From: Entamoeba histolytica HM-1:IMSS
Lineage: Eukaryota; Evosea; Mastigamoebida; Endamoebidae
Reading direction: 5' to 3'
DNA: 64,000 nt
NCBI RefSeq assembly: GCF_000208925.1
Contig: NW_001914860.1
Location: 311,612-375,611, forward strand
Shown: positions 43,160 to 53,430 of the stretch, piece by piece
Position numbering within the stretch: position 1 is the stretch's first letter
Layout of the letters: each line of letters starts with the position of its first letter
Position numbers and translations under genes: made by a program
The notes under the pieces: model-generated
Seen by the model: the letters and a program-made list of their open reading frames with translations, nothing else
Told to the model about the DNA's origin: nothing
The model's database searches: none

Positions 43160-43555
43160 CCATTGATGTAAGTCAGTACTTTTAATATAAAATAAAGTTG
43201 TGTTTTATTCTTTTTGGCATTATAAAAAGTAGTACTCTAAGAATAGATAATTAAACGTGTTAATTTAGTTTCCAAATAAAGAATTATAACATTGGATTTT
43301 TAATAAGAATGTTCATGAATCAAAAATGTAAAACAATACTTTTCGATAAAAAATATTAGAATGATTCTACAAAGATTTTATTTGTTTGTTTATGCGAAAA
43401 TGTTTATAAAAAATAAACCAAAAAAAAACAAAAAGTGATGAAAGAAGAATTTAGAATGTATTTAATTAATTCGAAATAATTAGAAAAATATAATAAGTGA
43501 CTTATTTCTGAAAGAAATGGTATTTAAATGATAATATTAAACTCATAATTATCAA
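43160..43555. other. Gap before the small gene at 43556
   Basis: About 400 AT-rich bases. It contains the TATA-like element listed separately and otherwise nothing recognisable. Confidence 0.4.
43520..43529 (+). promoter_or_regulatory. TATA-like element, near-consensus
   Basis: GTATTTAAAT, one base from the Entamoeba consensus GTATTTAAAG/C, lies 36 bases before the ATG at 43556. The spacing is right for this genus and supports the small gene as real. Confidence 0.5.
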
Positions 43556-43771
43556 ATGCAACGAACTCCATTCTATCGCTCACAACCACAACTTATTGGT
43601 AAGTCTCAATCTATTGGACTTGTCCAATATTTTAAAGAATGTCATCTTCAAACAAATCAAGTAGATGAATCTGATTTTGAGGTATTTAATATTCTTAATG
43701 GATCAGAAAATATTACCTCTGTTTTTACTTATGATGGTAATGAGTCTGTAATTGATTTTGGAACTAATTAA
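43556..43771 (+). CDS. Small hypothetical protein
   Basis: A 71-residue frame, MQRTPFYRSQPQLIGKSQSI followed by LVQYFKECHLQTNQ, then an acidic C-terminal half ending VIDFGTN. I do not recognise a family. Support for a real gene comes from the well-placed TATA-like element, codon use like the neighbours and the lack of any overlapping larger gene. No signal peptide, membrane span or zinc motif. It sits between two genes on the same strand. Confidence 0.5.
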   Translation: MQRTPFYRSQPQLIGKSQSIGLVQYFKECHLQTNQVDESDFEVFNILNGSENITSVFTYDGNESVIDFGTN

Positions 43772-43900
43772 GAAAATCTCTATATCAACTAAATATTTCA
43801 ATTTAATGTATGTAATTTAATCTTCATTCATCTTTATTTTTTGTTTTTCATTTCAAAAATAAGAACTTTTAATAAAAAAGAACTTAAAAATTTAATTATA

Positions 43901-46900
43901 ATGGAAGAACTTTCTAATAAAATTATACAACAATTAGAACTTTTAGAAGATAATTCATTAAATACATGGAACGCTGCTGATGAACAATTGACAAAAATAT
44001 TCTCTAAATATTTATTTTCAAAACAATTTCAACCAATTGCATATAAATTATTATTGAATTATTTTATTTCAAATTATAAAGAGAAAATTAAATCAAGTAA
44101 ATATGCTTTTGTTAAATTAATGCTAATGACAAAATATACTCAAAAAGAAATTGTTATTAATGATATTGAACAATTATGGGAAGTTATAATTAATATTTAT
44201 GAAAGTCAAAATACTTCATTATTAGAAACTATTTCTCCTTATTTAATAGACCTTTATAATTTCTCTATAACTTCTCATTCAATTGTAATGATACTTAGAA
44301 ATTATACTAAATTAAATTATCTTATAACTCCAATTCAATTAAATAGAAAATCAAATGCTTTATTTTATTGTATCCTTATTCATCATCAATCAAATACTAT
44401 TCATCTTACTTCTTCTATTCAACAATTCTCTCAATCTATTGAACAAAATATTCAAAAGAAAACATTAGACCTTTTTTTATTATTTATAAAAGAATATATA
44501 TCTCTCTTTTCTTCAATGAATTGGATTATTCATGACTCAATAATTATTTCAATACTTAATTTTATTGAATCAATTCTTAATAAAAAAGATAGTATTCCAC
44601 CTGCATTGGTTCTTACTTCTATTGAAATTATTCAAAATATTTTAAGTCTTGTACAATATATTGATATAAAAGAATCTCTTATAAATTCTCTTCTAATAAT
44701 GTTTAATTCAATTAGTCATAGTAATATCATTGCATCTTGTTATAATACTTTAGTTTTACTTCTTCAATTATCACCTACTCTTTGTCTTTCTGTTTTTGAA
44801 CGAAATAAAGAATTAGTGTATAATATTTATCTTCATCTTCCTCAATGTGATAGACATCTTTACATTCATTCAATAAATTTATTAACACAATTATGTGAAA
44901 CTTATCAACGATATTTATCTTATGACACTTTTTTAAAAGTACTTCAAACTTCATCAACAAAATATTTAGAATATTACATTCCTAAACCATCAGACTCAAC
45001 AACTATTATTGATTGTTTATATTTTAACGCAATGAAACTCATTAAATCTTTTGCTACATCATCTTCAATTCCAGACTCTTTACTTAATATATTTACCTCA
45101 ATAAAAGCTAATACACCTTGGCCTTCTAAAGTAAATTTTTTGAATACCTTATCTTCATTACCACTTTTCCTTGTTACTCCACAGCGTCTTTCTCATTTGT
45201 ATGATTTGGCTGATTTCTTCCTTGTCGATGTTGACCAACGCGTTATTACAGCAGCAGGAAAAGCATTCAGTACTTTATTTTCTGTTTTGCCTTTATCTTC
45301 TAAATCTCGAATAATAACCAAACATATTCAACAGTTAATAAGTAGACCAGATATCTATACCAGAGGAAGTATCTGCTTAATTAAAAACATGTTAAAAAAT
45401 CAACCTACATTATTAAGTCTGTCTCAAAGTATTAAATTAATTTCCATAGTCTTATTTGCTTTGGAACATTCTCAATGGAAATGTGATATTGACGTTTTAA
45501 TAGACTCTTTTGAATTATTTACAATCTTAGCAAAACAAGACATTCCTCAAAAGGAATTTTTTACACACAGCGATAGACTTACTTCTTTATTCACATTCCA
45601 CCTAATTCTCTTATCTATATTCTCAATAACATTATTCCCAGAAAAAATTAATAAAATTACTGATCAAGTAACGTCATCATTTAAATATCCTTATATCGTT
45701 GCTGTAGTCAAAAACAAACTATATTCAACTTTACTAAGTGTTATTCAAGCACGTTTAAGTGTAAGAAATCCATTACTCTCTTTCTCCCCAACAGAAGACT
45801 CTGCATTAACACTATTATCTAAAGTGTTTACTTCCTTATCTTGTTTCATTCTAAAACTACCAGAATGTACATCTGCATATTCAGATGAGATTTTACTGCA
45901 TATCACAACATTATCACCAATAGATTTATCTGGTTCTATTGCTTGTATGACACAAATCTTATTATATTCACATACAATATCTCCAAATCCTCTCTTGGAT
46001 AATGCAAGATCACCAATTCGTTCAGTCTTAATGAAAGAAATGAATTACAGAGATTATGTTAATATCCCAAAAGTTGAACCTCGTAAAATAACTGAACAAA
46101 CATTGAAAGATATTGTTTCTCACTCTCATTCTATCTTCTCACAAATACAAAACGCAGGATGTTCTTCTATTGATTGGTATATATCCACTAGTTATTTAGC
46201 ATTGTATTACAACATCTTCCTTTCTAAATCAATTAGGTCTCCAAAAAATAGTATATCAATTATCTATAATACTATTGCCCCAAAAGAAGTGTTAACTTCA
46301 GAATGGATCACATTTAAGAATTTGGTTCAACAACATAATCTATTAAATGATTTTATCTTATCTAAAATAGATGGAACCCCAACGTTGTCAACAATCTTTC
46401 CACTTTTTTCAAATATCTTTACTGAAAATCCTCATATAACAAAGGTATCAAAAAAACTTTTCTCTGAAGCTGTGGAACAAGAAAATACATTTAACCAACA
46501 GTTAGATAAAATAATTATTGGAAATGATTCAGGTGCAGTTCAAACAATTAGAATGTATGAAGGATATATTGAATTATTAAAACAAGAAGAAAAAGAAATA
46601 TTCGAAAGATTTACTCATTTGTTTGATATGCAACAGATTCAGTTGTGTTTAAATGGTACAACAGATGGTAAAGAAATAGTTGAAAGAATGTGTATTTTTG
46701 TTCAAGGATTTATAGCTGAGGGATGTAAACAAACTATCATAAAAGAGATGAATCAAAATATTGTTATGTTATGGAGACTATTAAAAAGAGAAAGCACTAT
46801 AAGAAATAAATTAGTAGAAGGATTAAATAAAACACTTATTATTAATAGTGAAGGTGTAAATGCTTGGAAAGTTAGAATGTATGCTGTAATTGCTTTACTT

Positions 46901-48127
46901 CGTTCATTGACTCTTAGAATGTTAATTTTTATTGGCAATGAAGATGCGATTAAAAGTCTTATTGATTCTGCAGTTATTGGAATATGTAATGTTCATTTTG
47001 TCTTGTCTCCACAAAACGAAGTCAACTTAACAATACTGAATTCTATTTATGCCATTATTAAAGAAATTAAAGAGGTGTTAGAAATTCCAGCTCAGACATC
47101 TCTATTTAAGCAAGTGTCTCAAACTAATATTTCAATGCTATTTTTTAACAGTTTAAATACAAAAGCTCAATCTTTCTCAAACAATAATATCATTGAAAAA
47201 CTGTATTTCATTTCTTTTCTTGGAAAAGAAATACCACTAGAATTAGCAAAAGATATATTTACTTCCATCCCATTATGTTCTCTTCAAACATTCTTCCCAC
47301 CTATGTTACCATTCTTATTTAGATCATTAACACAACCAAAACAACCATTACCAAAAAAATATCTTAATATTATGCATCTGCTTCCTCAAACATTTAGAGT
47401 GAATTATCTTTCTAGTCATATTAATGAAATTCATTCAATTCCCCAACTCTTCTTTAATAATTTATCTCTATTTTCAGTTCAGACATTAGAAAAAGTTGCT
47501 CTTGAAATCACAACTACATCAAGCCTCTACTTTAAATTTATTGATCAATTCCCTGATGCTCCAATTTGTGAGTTTGGAGAAGTTTTTGATTATCTATGTG
47601 TTAAATTCTTAAAAGAACAACAACCATCACAATTTACTCAAACCCTTGAAATGAATAATTGTACCTTAGAGAATTTGATCAATCTTTCAAAAATTGTATC
47701 GGAACAAATACCATACCTGTCTGGTTTAACTGAGCTTAACAATGAAAATTTAATTAAAGTTGGTATGGGTATATTGAGTAAAATGTGTAATAAAACAACT
47801 AGAATGTTGATTGATGGATTAAACATTTCATCAATGTGTTTAACAATGAGATTCTTTATTATGTTAAGAATATATTTGTCTAAACACATAAAAGAATTAC
47901 CTATATTTGACACAGAAGGGAATGTTCTTAGACTTGAACCTCAACAAGAATTTAGTGATAAATTGCTGATGAGTGATTTTTGGGATTGTTGTGAAGTAAA
48001 TTCATTAGAGTCTGCTTTAAGAATTACAATTTGTCTCCTTTCCCAATTAGACTATCAAGTAACTAAAACAACTACATTAGACCATGCCGTAGATAATTAT
48101 GTAGCTCCTCAACACTCATTTGAATAA
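43901..48127 (+). CDS. Giant helical-repeat protein of unknown family
   Basis: At 1408 residues, this is the largest protein in the window, encoded by a single exon. I start at ATG 43901, where MEELSNKIIQQLELLEDNSL begins. Twenty upstream codons are open but contain no ATG. The sequence is almost wholly helical and rich in Leu, Ile and Ser. Pairs of amphipathic helices such as DQRVITAAGKAFSTLFSVLP and YTRGSICLIKNMLKNQPTLL resemble HEAT/ARM repeats. Near residue 950 there is a charged region (YEGYIELLKQEEKEIFERF). There is no catalytic motif, signal peptide or membrane span. It could be a transport receptor, a vesicle-coat partner or a ribosome-biogenesis scaffold; I cannot choose among these. 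Confidence 0.7.
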   Translation: MEELSNKIIQQLELLEDNSLNTWNAADEQLTKIFSKYLFSKQFQPIAYKLLLNYFISNYKEKIKSSKYAFVKLMLMTKYTQKEIVINDIEQLWEVIINIYESQNTSLLETISPYLIDLYNFSITSHSIVMILRNYTKLNYLITPIQLNRKSNALFYCILIHHQSNTIHLTSSIQQFSQSIEQNIQKKTLDLFLLFIKEYISLFSSMNWIIHDSIIISILNFIESILNKKDSIPPALVLTSIEIIQNILSLVQYIDIKESLINSLLIMFNSISHSNIIASCYNTLVLLLQLSPTLCLSVFERNKELVYNIYLHLPQCDRHLYIHSINLLTQLCETYQRYLSYDTFLKVLQTSSTKYLEYYIPKPSDSTTIIDCLYFNAMKLIKSFATSSSIPDSLLNIFTSIKANTPWPSKVNFLNTLSSLPLFLVTPQRLSHLYDLADFFLVDVDQRVITAAGKAFSTLFSVLPLSSKSRIITKHIQQLISRPDIYTRGSICLIKNMLKNQPTLLSLSQSIKLISIVLFALEHSQWKCDIDVLIDSFELFTILAKQDIPQKEFFTHSDRLTSLFTFHLILLSIFSITLFPEKINKITDQVTSSFKYPYIVAVVKNKLYSTLLSVIQARLSVRNPLLSFSPTEDSALTLLSKVFTSLSCFILKLPECTSAYSDEILLHITTLSPIDLSGSIACMTQILLYSHTISPNPLLDNARSPIRSVLMKEMNYRDYVNIPKVEPRKITEQTLKDIVSHSHSIFSQIQNAGCSSIDWYISTSYLALYYNIFLSKSIRSPKNSISIIYNTIAPKEVLTSEWITFKNLVQQHNLLNDFILSKIDGTPTLSTIFPLFSNIFTENPHITKVSKKLFSEAVEQENTFNQQLDKIIIGNDSGAVQTIRMYEGYIELLKQEEKEIFERFTHLFDMQQIQLCLNGTTDGKEIVERMCIFVQGFIAEGCKQTIIKEMNQNIVMLWRLLKRESTIRNKLVEGLNKTLIINSEGVNAWKVRMYAVIALLRSLTLRMLIFIGNEDAIKSLIDSAVIGICNVHFVLSPQNEVNLTILNSIYAIIKEIKEVLEIPAQTSLFKQVSQTNISMLFFNSLNTKAQSFSNNNIIEKLYFISFLGKEIPLELAKDIFTSIPLCSLQTFFPPMLPFLFRSLTQPKQPLPKKYLNIMHLLPQTFRVNYLSSHINEIHSIPQLFFNNLSLFSVQTLEKVALEITTTSSLYFKFIDQFPDAPICEFGEVFDYLCVKFLKEQQPSQFTQTLEMNNCTLENLINLSKIVSEQIPYLSGLTELNNENLIKVGMGILSKMCNKTTRMLIDGLNISSMCLTMRFFIMLRIYLSKHIKELPIFDTEGNVLRLEPQQEFSDKLLMSDFWDCCEVNSLESALRITICLLSQLDYQVTKTTTLDHAVDNYVAPQHSFE

Positions 48128-48236
48128 TTATACAATCAATTTTCAACAAATATTAATAATTTATTAAAAAAACTTAAAAATATGAAAGGAAAAATAAAAA
48201 TTCAATTGAAAAAACCGAAAAGAACATCATTTTTAT

Positions 48237-48946
48237 TTATCGAACAAATTCTAATCGATAAACATCTCCATTTTCAAGTAATTTTAACACATCACACGTT
48301 GCAAGTAATATTTTTTTATCCTAAAAAAATTAGTATTACTTTATAGAAAATAAATTAATAAACAAACACTTTCTTTTCTTAAATAACACTTTAAGTCATC
48401 TTCAATTCCAAAAACTATTTTAAGGTCTTTTACAATTTGTGCCGCAGTTGTTCCTGGTGTTATATCAAATGTTTCTATCCTTCGTGAATATTTGACTTGC
48501 ATCATTTTACATCCTTCAGGTGGGTTATGAAATTTAACTGGTTGCCCAGTTTCATCTCCTGTTCTGATTAATGATGAAGTGGCTTTAGACCTTTGTGGTT
48601 TTGCAACTGCCTCAAGCCCATGTTCAGCACAAAAGAATTTACATCCCTTAAGATGTTTTCTAAGATTTTCTTGTTTATTTTTTATTTTCATTACGCGCGA
48701 CAATTCGCCACGGGTATGAGCTTCTTGGCAGGCTTTACAAGTCATATATTCTACACCATTTTTTTCACCTGCAGGATCAAAGTATAAAGACATTTCAGCT
48801 TTAACAGGAACTACATTATTAAAATCTTGATTTTGGTCTTTAGTGTCAATAGGGTCTTGTGAAAGAGAAGATGATGAAAGAATGTCTTCTGAATCGTCAC
48901 TTGCCATTGATGATCTGAATATGTAATGACCTGATTGGGGTTCCAT
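48237..48946 (-). CDS. Zinc-finger (BED-like) protein, two exons
   Basis: Exon 1 is 48368-48946 and exon 2 is 48237-48320, with a 47-base GTTTGT...TTTAG intron. The spliced protein is 220 residues. The first 50 residues are Ser/Asp-rich. Residues 50-115 contain MTCKACQEAHTRGELSRVMK, then LRKHLKGCKFFCAEHG. The CxxC followed by HLKGC is the spacing of a BED-like or C2HC finger. The C-terminal 75 residues fold like a ubiquitin-type domain: MMQVKYSRRIETFDITPGTT, then AAQIVKDLKIVFGIEDDLKC, and, only after splicing, LLATCDVLKLLENGDVYRLE. A DNA-binding or chromatin role is plausible. Without the second exon the protein would lose its last strand, so the splice is well supported by fold logic. Confidence 0.65.
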
Positions 48947-49544
48947 GTTTTTTCTCTTTTTTATTATTCTTTTAAATAAATTAATATTGTTTCTATGTTC
49001 TTCTTACTGAGAAAACAACCCGATTTTACTCTTCTTGTAAGGTCATTCACCTCAAACGGTTTTTCTCTTTCTGAAAATAATTTTTTTGTTTTATTTGTCT
49101 TCTTTTCATTAAACTGACTATTTTCAATACCAAACACAGAATACTAAATAATAGCTAATTTCATTTGATAAAAGTAGAACAATGTCAATAGTAATGAAAA
49201 ACGCAGAAGATTAGTGTAATTGAATAAATATTAGAAAAACAAATTAAATTAATAATGTTGAATTAACATTCAATTATGTTTCCAACTAAATAAGAGAGAA
49301 ATAATAAAGTATACAAGAAATTGGTATGGCTATACTTTAGTATATTGAATATAATGAATGTAACACTAGTTTATTGAGATATTTTCCATTTTTGAGGCTA
49401 AGAATTATCTTGAAGTATTTTTTTTTATTTCATTAATTTTTGAAATATTCAAATAATATCTTAATTCAAGTAGTAGTATAACTCATTCAATGAATTGATT
49501 AAATTCTAACTAAATCATTAAGCAAAAAAAAATTTAATTACTTT
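48947..49544. other. Gene-free stretch between the zinc-finger gene and the C2 gene
   Basis: About 600 bases of AT-rich DNA on the upstream side of the zinc-finger gene. No ORF, repeat or mobile element was seen. Confidence 0.45.
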
Positions 49545-49913
49545 TTAGTTATTAGTTGGTTGTTCTATGTTCTGGCAGGTGATTTTAATAGTTAACGTAC
49601 CAACATCTTTAATTGGAATTTTTTCTCTTTTTATCTCACCAATTTTCATTGGAGAAAATACGTAACTTGCAATTCCTACAGATTTCTTAAGTGATTTACC
49701 ATTTTTAATATGAAAAATGATTTCTTCTCCATCCTCAACAACAGCAGGAAATTCCTCACACCAAAAAGGATTTAAAGACTTTTCATATTGACGTGTTGTT
49801 TGCTTTTCTGTTCTATTTGTTTTAAAAGACACATAAGCTTCTAGTATACCAGTAATGTCGGCATATAAATCAGTTGCAGAGACAATATTTAATAAAACAG
49901 AATATATAACCAT
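49545..49913 (-). CDS. Small C2-domain protein
   Basis: The 122 residues form one C2 domain: MVIYSVLLNIVSATDLYADI (strand 1 and the first calcium-loop Asp), LEAYVSFKTNRTEKQTTRQY, KSLNPFWCEEFPAVVEDGEE, and IASYVFSPMKIGEIKREKIP. LNPFW is the C2 hallmark (NPxW). The second loop's DxD is weak, so calcium binding is uncertain. Free-standing C2 proteins of this size are common in Entamoeba; some are calcium-dependent and bind membranes in phagocytosis. Intronless; it lies just downstream of the GMF gene on the same strand. Confidence 0.8.
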   Translation of the reverse strand: MVIYSVLLNIVSATDLYADITGILEAYVSFKTNRTEKQTTRQYEKSLNPFWCEEFPAVVEDGEEIIFHIKNGKSLKKSVGIASYVFSPMKIGEIKREKIPIKDVGTLTIKITCQNIEQPTNN

Positions 49914-50036
49914 AGATAAAGATTTTCAACTTTTTAAGTTCTTGTCTCAAAAATAACTGGAATAGTTTTTTTTTAAAAAATGAGAAAACTATGAAAAAAA
50001 CGAAAAAAAAAATGAAGAATCAAACCAACTTGGTTT

Positions 50037-50456
50037 TTAAGCTTTTTTTAAGTTTTCAATCATCCATTCATCAGTAAGGTCTTCAACGTCTTTGACAGTA
50101 TAATTTCTTTGAACACCTGGTAAACTAGACTGGAGAGATGCAACACATGAGGTATAAATCATTGAAAATTGTGGGTTTATTCCTGTTGGTGAAGAATAAA
50201 TTAAAACCAATGGATATGTAATTCTTCCATCACGAGTTTCAAACTTGTAGCTATAAACGATAAATCTTGGTTCTGTTGTTGGGAGATAATCTTGGAGGTC
50301 AAGAAGAGGAGTGTTATCAAGTTCTTCTTCAACCTCAATTAAACTATTACTTCTATTAATTTTAAGAATTAGTGCACAATTTTCTGGATTTCTTTTAATC
50401 TTAAATTTCTTAAATTGAGCTGCTGCATCTGCTGAAAGAGTTGCAAAAGAGTTCAT
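50037..50456 (-). CDS. Glia maturation factor (ADF-homology)
   Basis: GMF binds Arp2/3 and removes branches from actin networks. The 139 residues form one ADF-homology domain. [20 protein letters not shown] and [15 protein letters not shown] align with the [20 protein letters not shown] and FIFSSPVG segments of animal GMF. [15 protein letters not shown] matches the family's last helix, EDLTEEWLREKL. The true ADF/cofilin F-actin site is not expected in this subfamily. Intronless. Confidence 0.88.
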   Translation of the reverse strand: [139 protein letters not shown]

Positions 50457-50540
50457 TAACTTTTATAGTTCACCCGCTAAATCTTTATTTTCTTGATTCT
50501 TCTTTTTCGGTATGCAAATCATTCTAAAAATGTTATTGAA

Positions 50541-51884
50541 TTAAAAATATGTTTTCCATTTTTCTATTAGTAATTGAGCTTCTTTACCTTCTGTTTTTCT
50601 TTCAATTGATGTTACAAGTTCTCTTTGTACTTTAGTAATGATTTTACCTAATAAATTTCCTCCAACAATACAACCACTCTTGAGGAAAATTTCCATCACT
50701 TCATTTCCATTTTGTTTTAGTATAGACTCTCCTTCAATAATTCCTACAGAATAAACTCCAATAAAACTAAAAACAAAATATGGCATAGGTGTGTATATAT
50801 ATTTAGTAAATTCTCCTGCTATTGCCTTACCACAAACAATTCCCTGTTTCATTGCATCTGTCCAATTCCCATAACAACGACCATTAAATTCACAACAATC
50901 TCCACATGCAAAAACATTTGAAATATTAGTCTGCATATATTCATTAACAATGATTCCATGATTAATTTTACAACCAATTGATTGTGCCAATTGGACTGAA
51001 CTTTTAATACCACATGAATAACAAATTAAGTCACAAGCCATACGTTCTCCATTTGAAAATTCAATTATTTTGGTACTTTCATCACAAAGAATAGCTTTGA
51101 TTTGAGAATTTAGTTTTAATTGAATTCCATTTTTAAGTAATACATCCATAAAAATTTTTGATGAAGTCTTTGAGAGTTGACGTGGTAATATTCTATCTGC
51201 TATTTCAATAAGAGTCACAGTAACTTTTGCTGATTTTCTTCTTAAAGCATTTGATATTTCAATTCCTGAAAGACCTGCTCCAATGATAGCTATTTGTTTT
51301 ATTATTCTTGTTTCAAATAATGAGTTTATTGCTTCCATATCAGCAGCAGAATGAATAGGTATAATATCATTAGAATATGATTGCGGAATGAAAGGTGGTT
51401 TGTTTGGCTCACCACCAACAGCAAGCACAAGTTTAGAAAAATGAACTTCTTGTCTTACTAAATCTTTTTCAGTAATCACTATACTCTTTTTCAAGTCAAT
51501 TGATTTTACAGTAAAACCAAGAAGAATATTAATGTTATTCTTTTGGTAGAACTTTTTTTGTTCGATGAAGAATTGTGGATTACTACAGAATGGTGGATCA
51601 AATAATATTTTAGGTATAGCTGTTCTATAGTATGGAAAGTGTTTTTCTTTACAAATAAGCGTTATAGAATGAATCCCTTTTTCTATTAAGCACCTAATTA
51701 CTGATAGTGATGCAATTCCACCACCAATAATAACTACCTCAAGATTACTTGATAAAGGGGGTTGGCAATTTTCCTTAACACACTCTTCTTTTTTTAATGA
51801 CTCTGACCCACAACATTGACATTTATCTCCTTTGGGTTGTGTGTTACCACAAATATCACAACGATATTGTACATTTATATTCAT
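50541..51884 (-). CDS. Pyridine nucleotide-disulphide oxidoreductase with N-terminal zinc ribbon
   Basis: Residues 1-40 hold a four-cysteine rubredoxin-like or zinc-ribbon module: RCDICGNTQPKGDKCQCCGS. Then comes a FAD/NAD(P) oxidoreductase of the nitrite-reductase/rubredoxin-reductase type. The FAD-binding site is VVIIGGGIASLSVIRCLIEK, the NAD site is IAIIGAGLSGIEISNALRRK, and the second FAD motif is ISNVFACGDCCEFNGRCYGN. The product is 447 residues. The redox-active cysteine pair of thioredoxin reductases is absent. The domain fusion is typical of anaerobic bacteria and archaea, so the gene may have been acquired by transfer; this is inference. Likely roles are electron transfer from NAD(P)H to rubredoxin-like acceptors or oxygen/peroxide detoxification. 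Intronless. Confidence 0.8.
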   Translation of the reverse strand: MNINVQYRCDICGNTQPKGDKCQCCGSESLKKEECVKENCQPPLSSNLEVVIIGGGIASLSVIRCLIEKGIHSITLICKEKHFPYYRTAIPKILFDPPFCSNPQFFIEQKKFYQKNNINILLGFTVKSIDLKKSIVITEKDLVRQEVHFSKLVLAVGGEPNKPPFIPQSYSNDIIPIHSAADMEAINSLFETRIIKQIAIIGAGLSGIEISNALRRKSAKVTVTLIEIADRILPRQLSKTSSKIFMDVLLKNGIQLKLNSQIKAILCDESTKIIEFSNGERMACDLICYSCGIKSSVQLAQSIGCKINHGIIVNEYMQTNISNVFACGDCCEFNGRCYGNWTDAMKQGIVCGKAIAGEFTKYIYTPMPYFVFSFIGVYSVGIIEGESILKQNGNEVMEIFLKSGCIVGGNLLGKIITKVQRELVTSIERKTEGKEAQLLIEKWKTYF

Positions 51885-51993
51885 AAATTCTTATTGAGTG
51901 GGTTTTAACTTAAGTGCTAGTGTCTTTTCATTTCTTTTAATCGTTTATTGAGAGATAGATAAAAAGAAAGAGATTTAATACCTAGAGAAAAAT

Positions 51994-52864
51994 TTATAAT
52001 TTATTAATGATGGTTTTAACACCAATCTGGAGATTAAACATAGAAAACCCAAATTCAGAACAGTCATCGTTGTTTGTCATAAATCCGTCCAATAATGATG
52101 TCATTCCAAAAGGGTTTTTAACATGAGAACGAAGAATTAAAAATATGATCACATTAATAAAGTCATCTGTCGCACTAAATAATTATTCTTGTGTTTGTTT
52201 TGAAAATTAAAATAATGATAACAAACAAATCTATAGGAGTTTGGCCATTATTATATTTTGCCATATCATCAATAATAGTTTTATGTAATTTAACAATTAG
52301 TTCACGAGCTTTAATTAATGTTGTAACATCTTCAAGCATTTTAATTGTTTTTAATGAACGGTCAAAAACAATATCAAGACTGTCCTTTGGATATTTTGGT
52401 GGTTCCAAATGGAGAATATGTCCTAAGTTTTGAGAGCCTAATTTCAAAACTTGAAGTTCATATCTTTCATCATTCTTTTCTTCTTTTTTAATGAAAATAT
52501 CTTTAACAGAATCAAAACATAATTCAAAGAGAATATCTTCAATGAAAGGAGTCAGTTCATCAGATTTTTTTATGTGAAAGTGATTTGCTATTTGTTCTTT
52601 TAACTCAGATGCCGTTTGAGCGATTAAAGTTTTAATATGAGCAGCAATTTGACTATTTTCAGATTTTTTAAGAATACCAATTCTAGAAATATTTGCCATA
52701 AGTGCTTGGATTGAGCACTCTATCACATCAAGTAATGGATGAGAAGGACAATCAGCAATTGATTCAAATACCTCTTCAATTAACTCTTTTTGTTTATTGT
52801 CTTTAAGATATATTTTGATTATTTTTTTGAGATGGTCATCAACTTCTTTAGCTGTTTTTTGCAT
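51994..52864 (-). CDS. VPS9-domain Rab5-type GEF, two exons
   Basis: VPS9 domains activate Rab5-family GTPases on early endosomes. Exon 1 (52227-52864) ends in NGQTPIDF; an intron 52175-52226 removes an unrelated hydrophobic tail. Exon 2 (51994-52174) adds ATDDFINVIIFLILRSHVKN and ends GFSMFNLQIGVKTIINKL. TP(I/A)D, then ADDF(x)PV(L/I)I(Y/F)VVL, then a final hydrophobic helix, is the VPS9 signature. The conserved Asp of the GEF site is the second D of TDDF. The N-terminal helical bundle (residues 1-130) is typical. The product is 272 residues, a nearly free-standing VPS9 module without an obvious FYVE, SH2 or ankyrin partner. Confidence 0.8.
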
Positions 52865-52962
52865 GGAAAATATTTATTAACTTTTTAAACATATTTGCCA
52901 GTTCTCTTATTTTTTTTAATTTTATTAAAAAAAGAAAAGTGTTTATCATACTGTCAATTACA

Positions 52963-53277
52963 CTAATGAGGCAGTTTCAGTTTTATTTCATTTTTTGGGT
53001 TTACTGACTCTGAAGACACACAACAGTATGCACCTGAAGACGTTTCTATTACATAATTAGAATTATGTCTTGATGGTATTAAGTTGTTTAGATTACCAAC
53101 ATATGGACTTTTTCGCATACGGAACCATGTAAAAGCTATTAAGATACAAAGAACAATTACAATTACACAAAGAGTACCAACATAATATAATAAATAATAA
53201 TAAAACTGGTGTCTTTCTTCATTTGATTCATAAGCGAGTGTATAACAAATTGATAAAAATAAAAGGAGTAGTTTCAT
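52963..53277 (-). CDS. Small type I membrane protein
   Basis: A 104-residue frame with a signal peptide (MKLLLLFLSICYTLA), a very short luminal part (YESNEERHQFYYY), one membrane helix (VGTLCVIVIVLCILIAFTWF) and a basic stop-transfer RMRKS. The cytosolic tail of about 50 residues carries YVIETSSGAYCCVSSES. Two adjacent cysteines could be palmitoylated, and the tail has possible tyrosine sorting motifs. No family is recognised. Intronless and upstream of SINE1 copy 2. Confidence 0.65.
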   Translation of the reverse strand: MKLLLLFLSICYTLAYESNEERHQFYYYLLYYVGTLCVIVIVLCILIAFTWFRMRKSPYVGNLNNLIPSRHNSNYVIETSSGAYCCVSSESVNPKNEIKLKLPH

Positions 53278-53410
53278 TACGATATTAAGATCTGGTTGAT
53301 AAGGAGAAATTAACGAAACATTTTTCCTTTGGTTTTGATTCTCTTTTTGTTTTTGATAAAAAAGGAAAAATTGAAGAAAAAAATAAAAATATTTTATTCT
53401 TAGAATAATA

Positions 53411-53430
53411 TTTAATGTCTCCTATTTTTT
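53411..53430 (+). repeat. Left target-site duplication of SINE1 copy 2
   Basis: TTAATGTCTCCTATTTTTTT, repeated exactly at 54056-54075. Confidence 0.9.
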
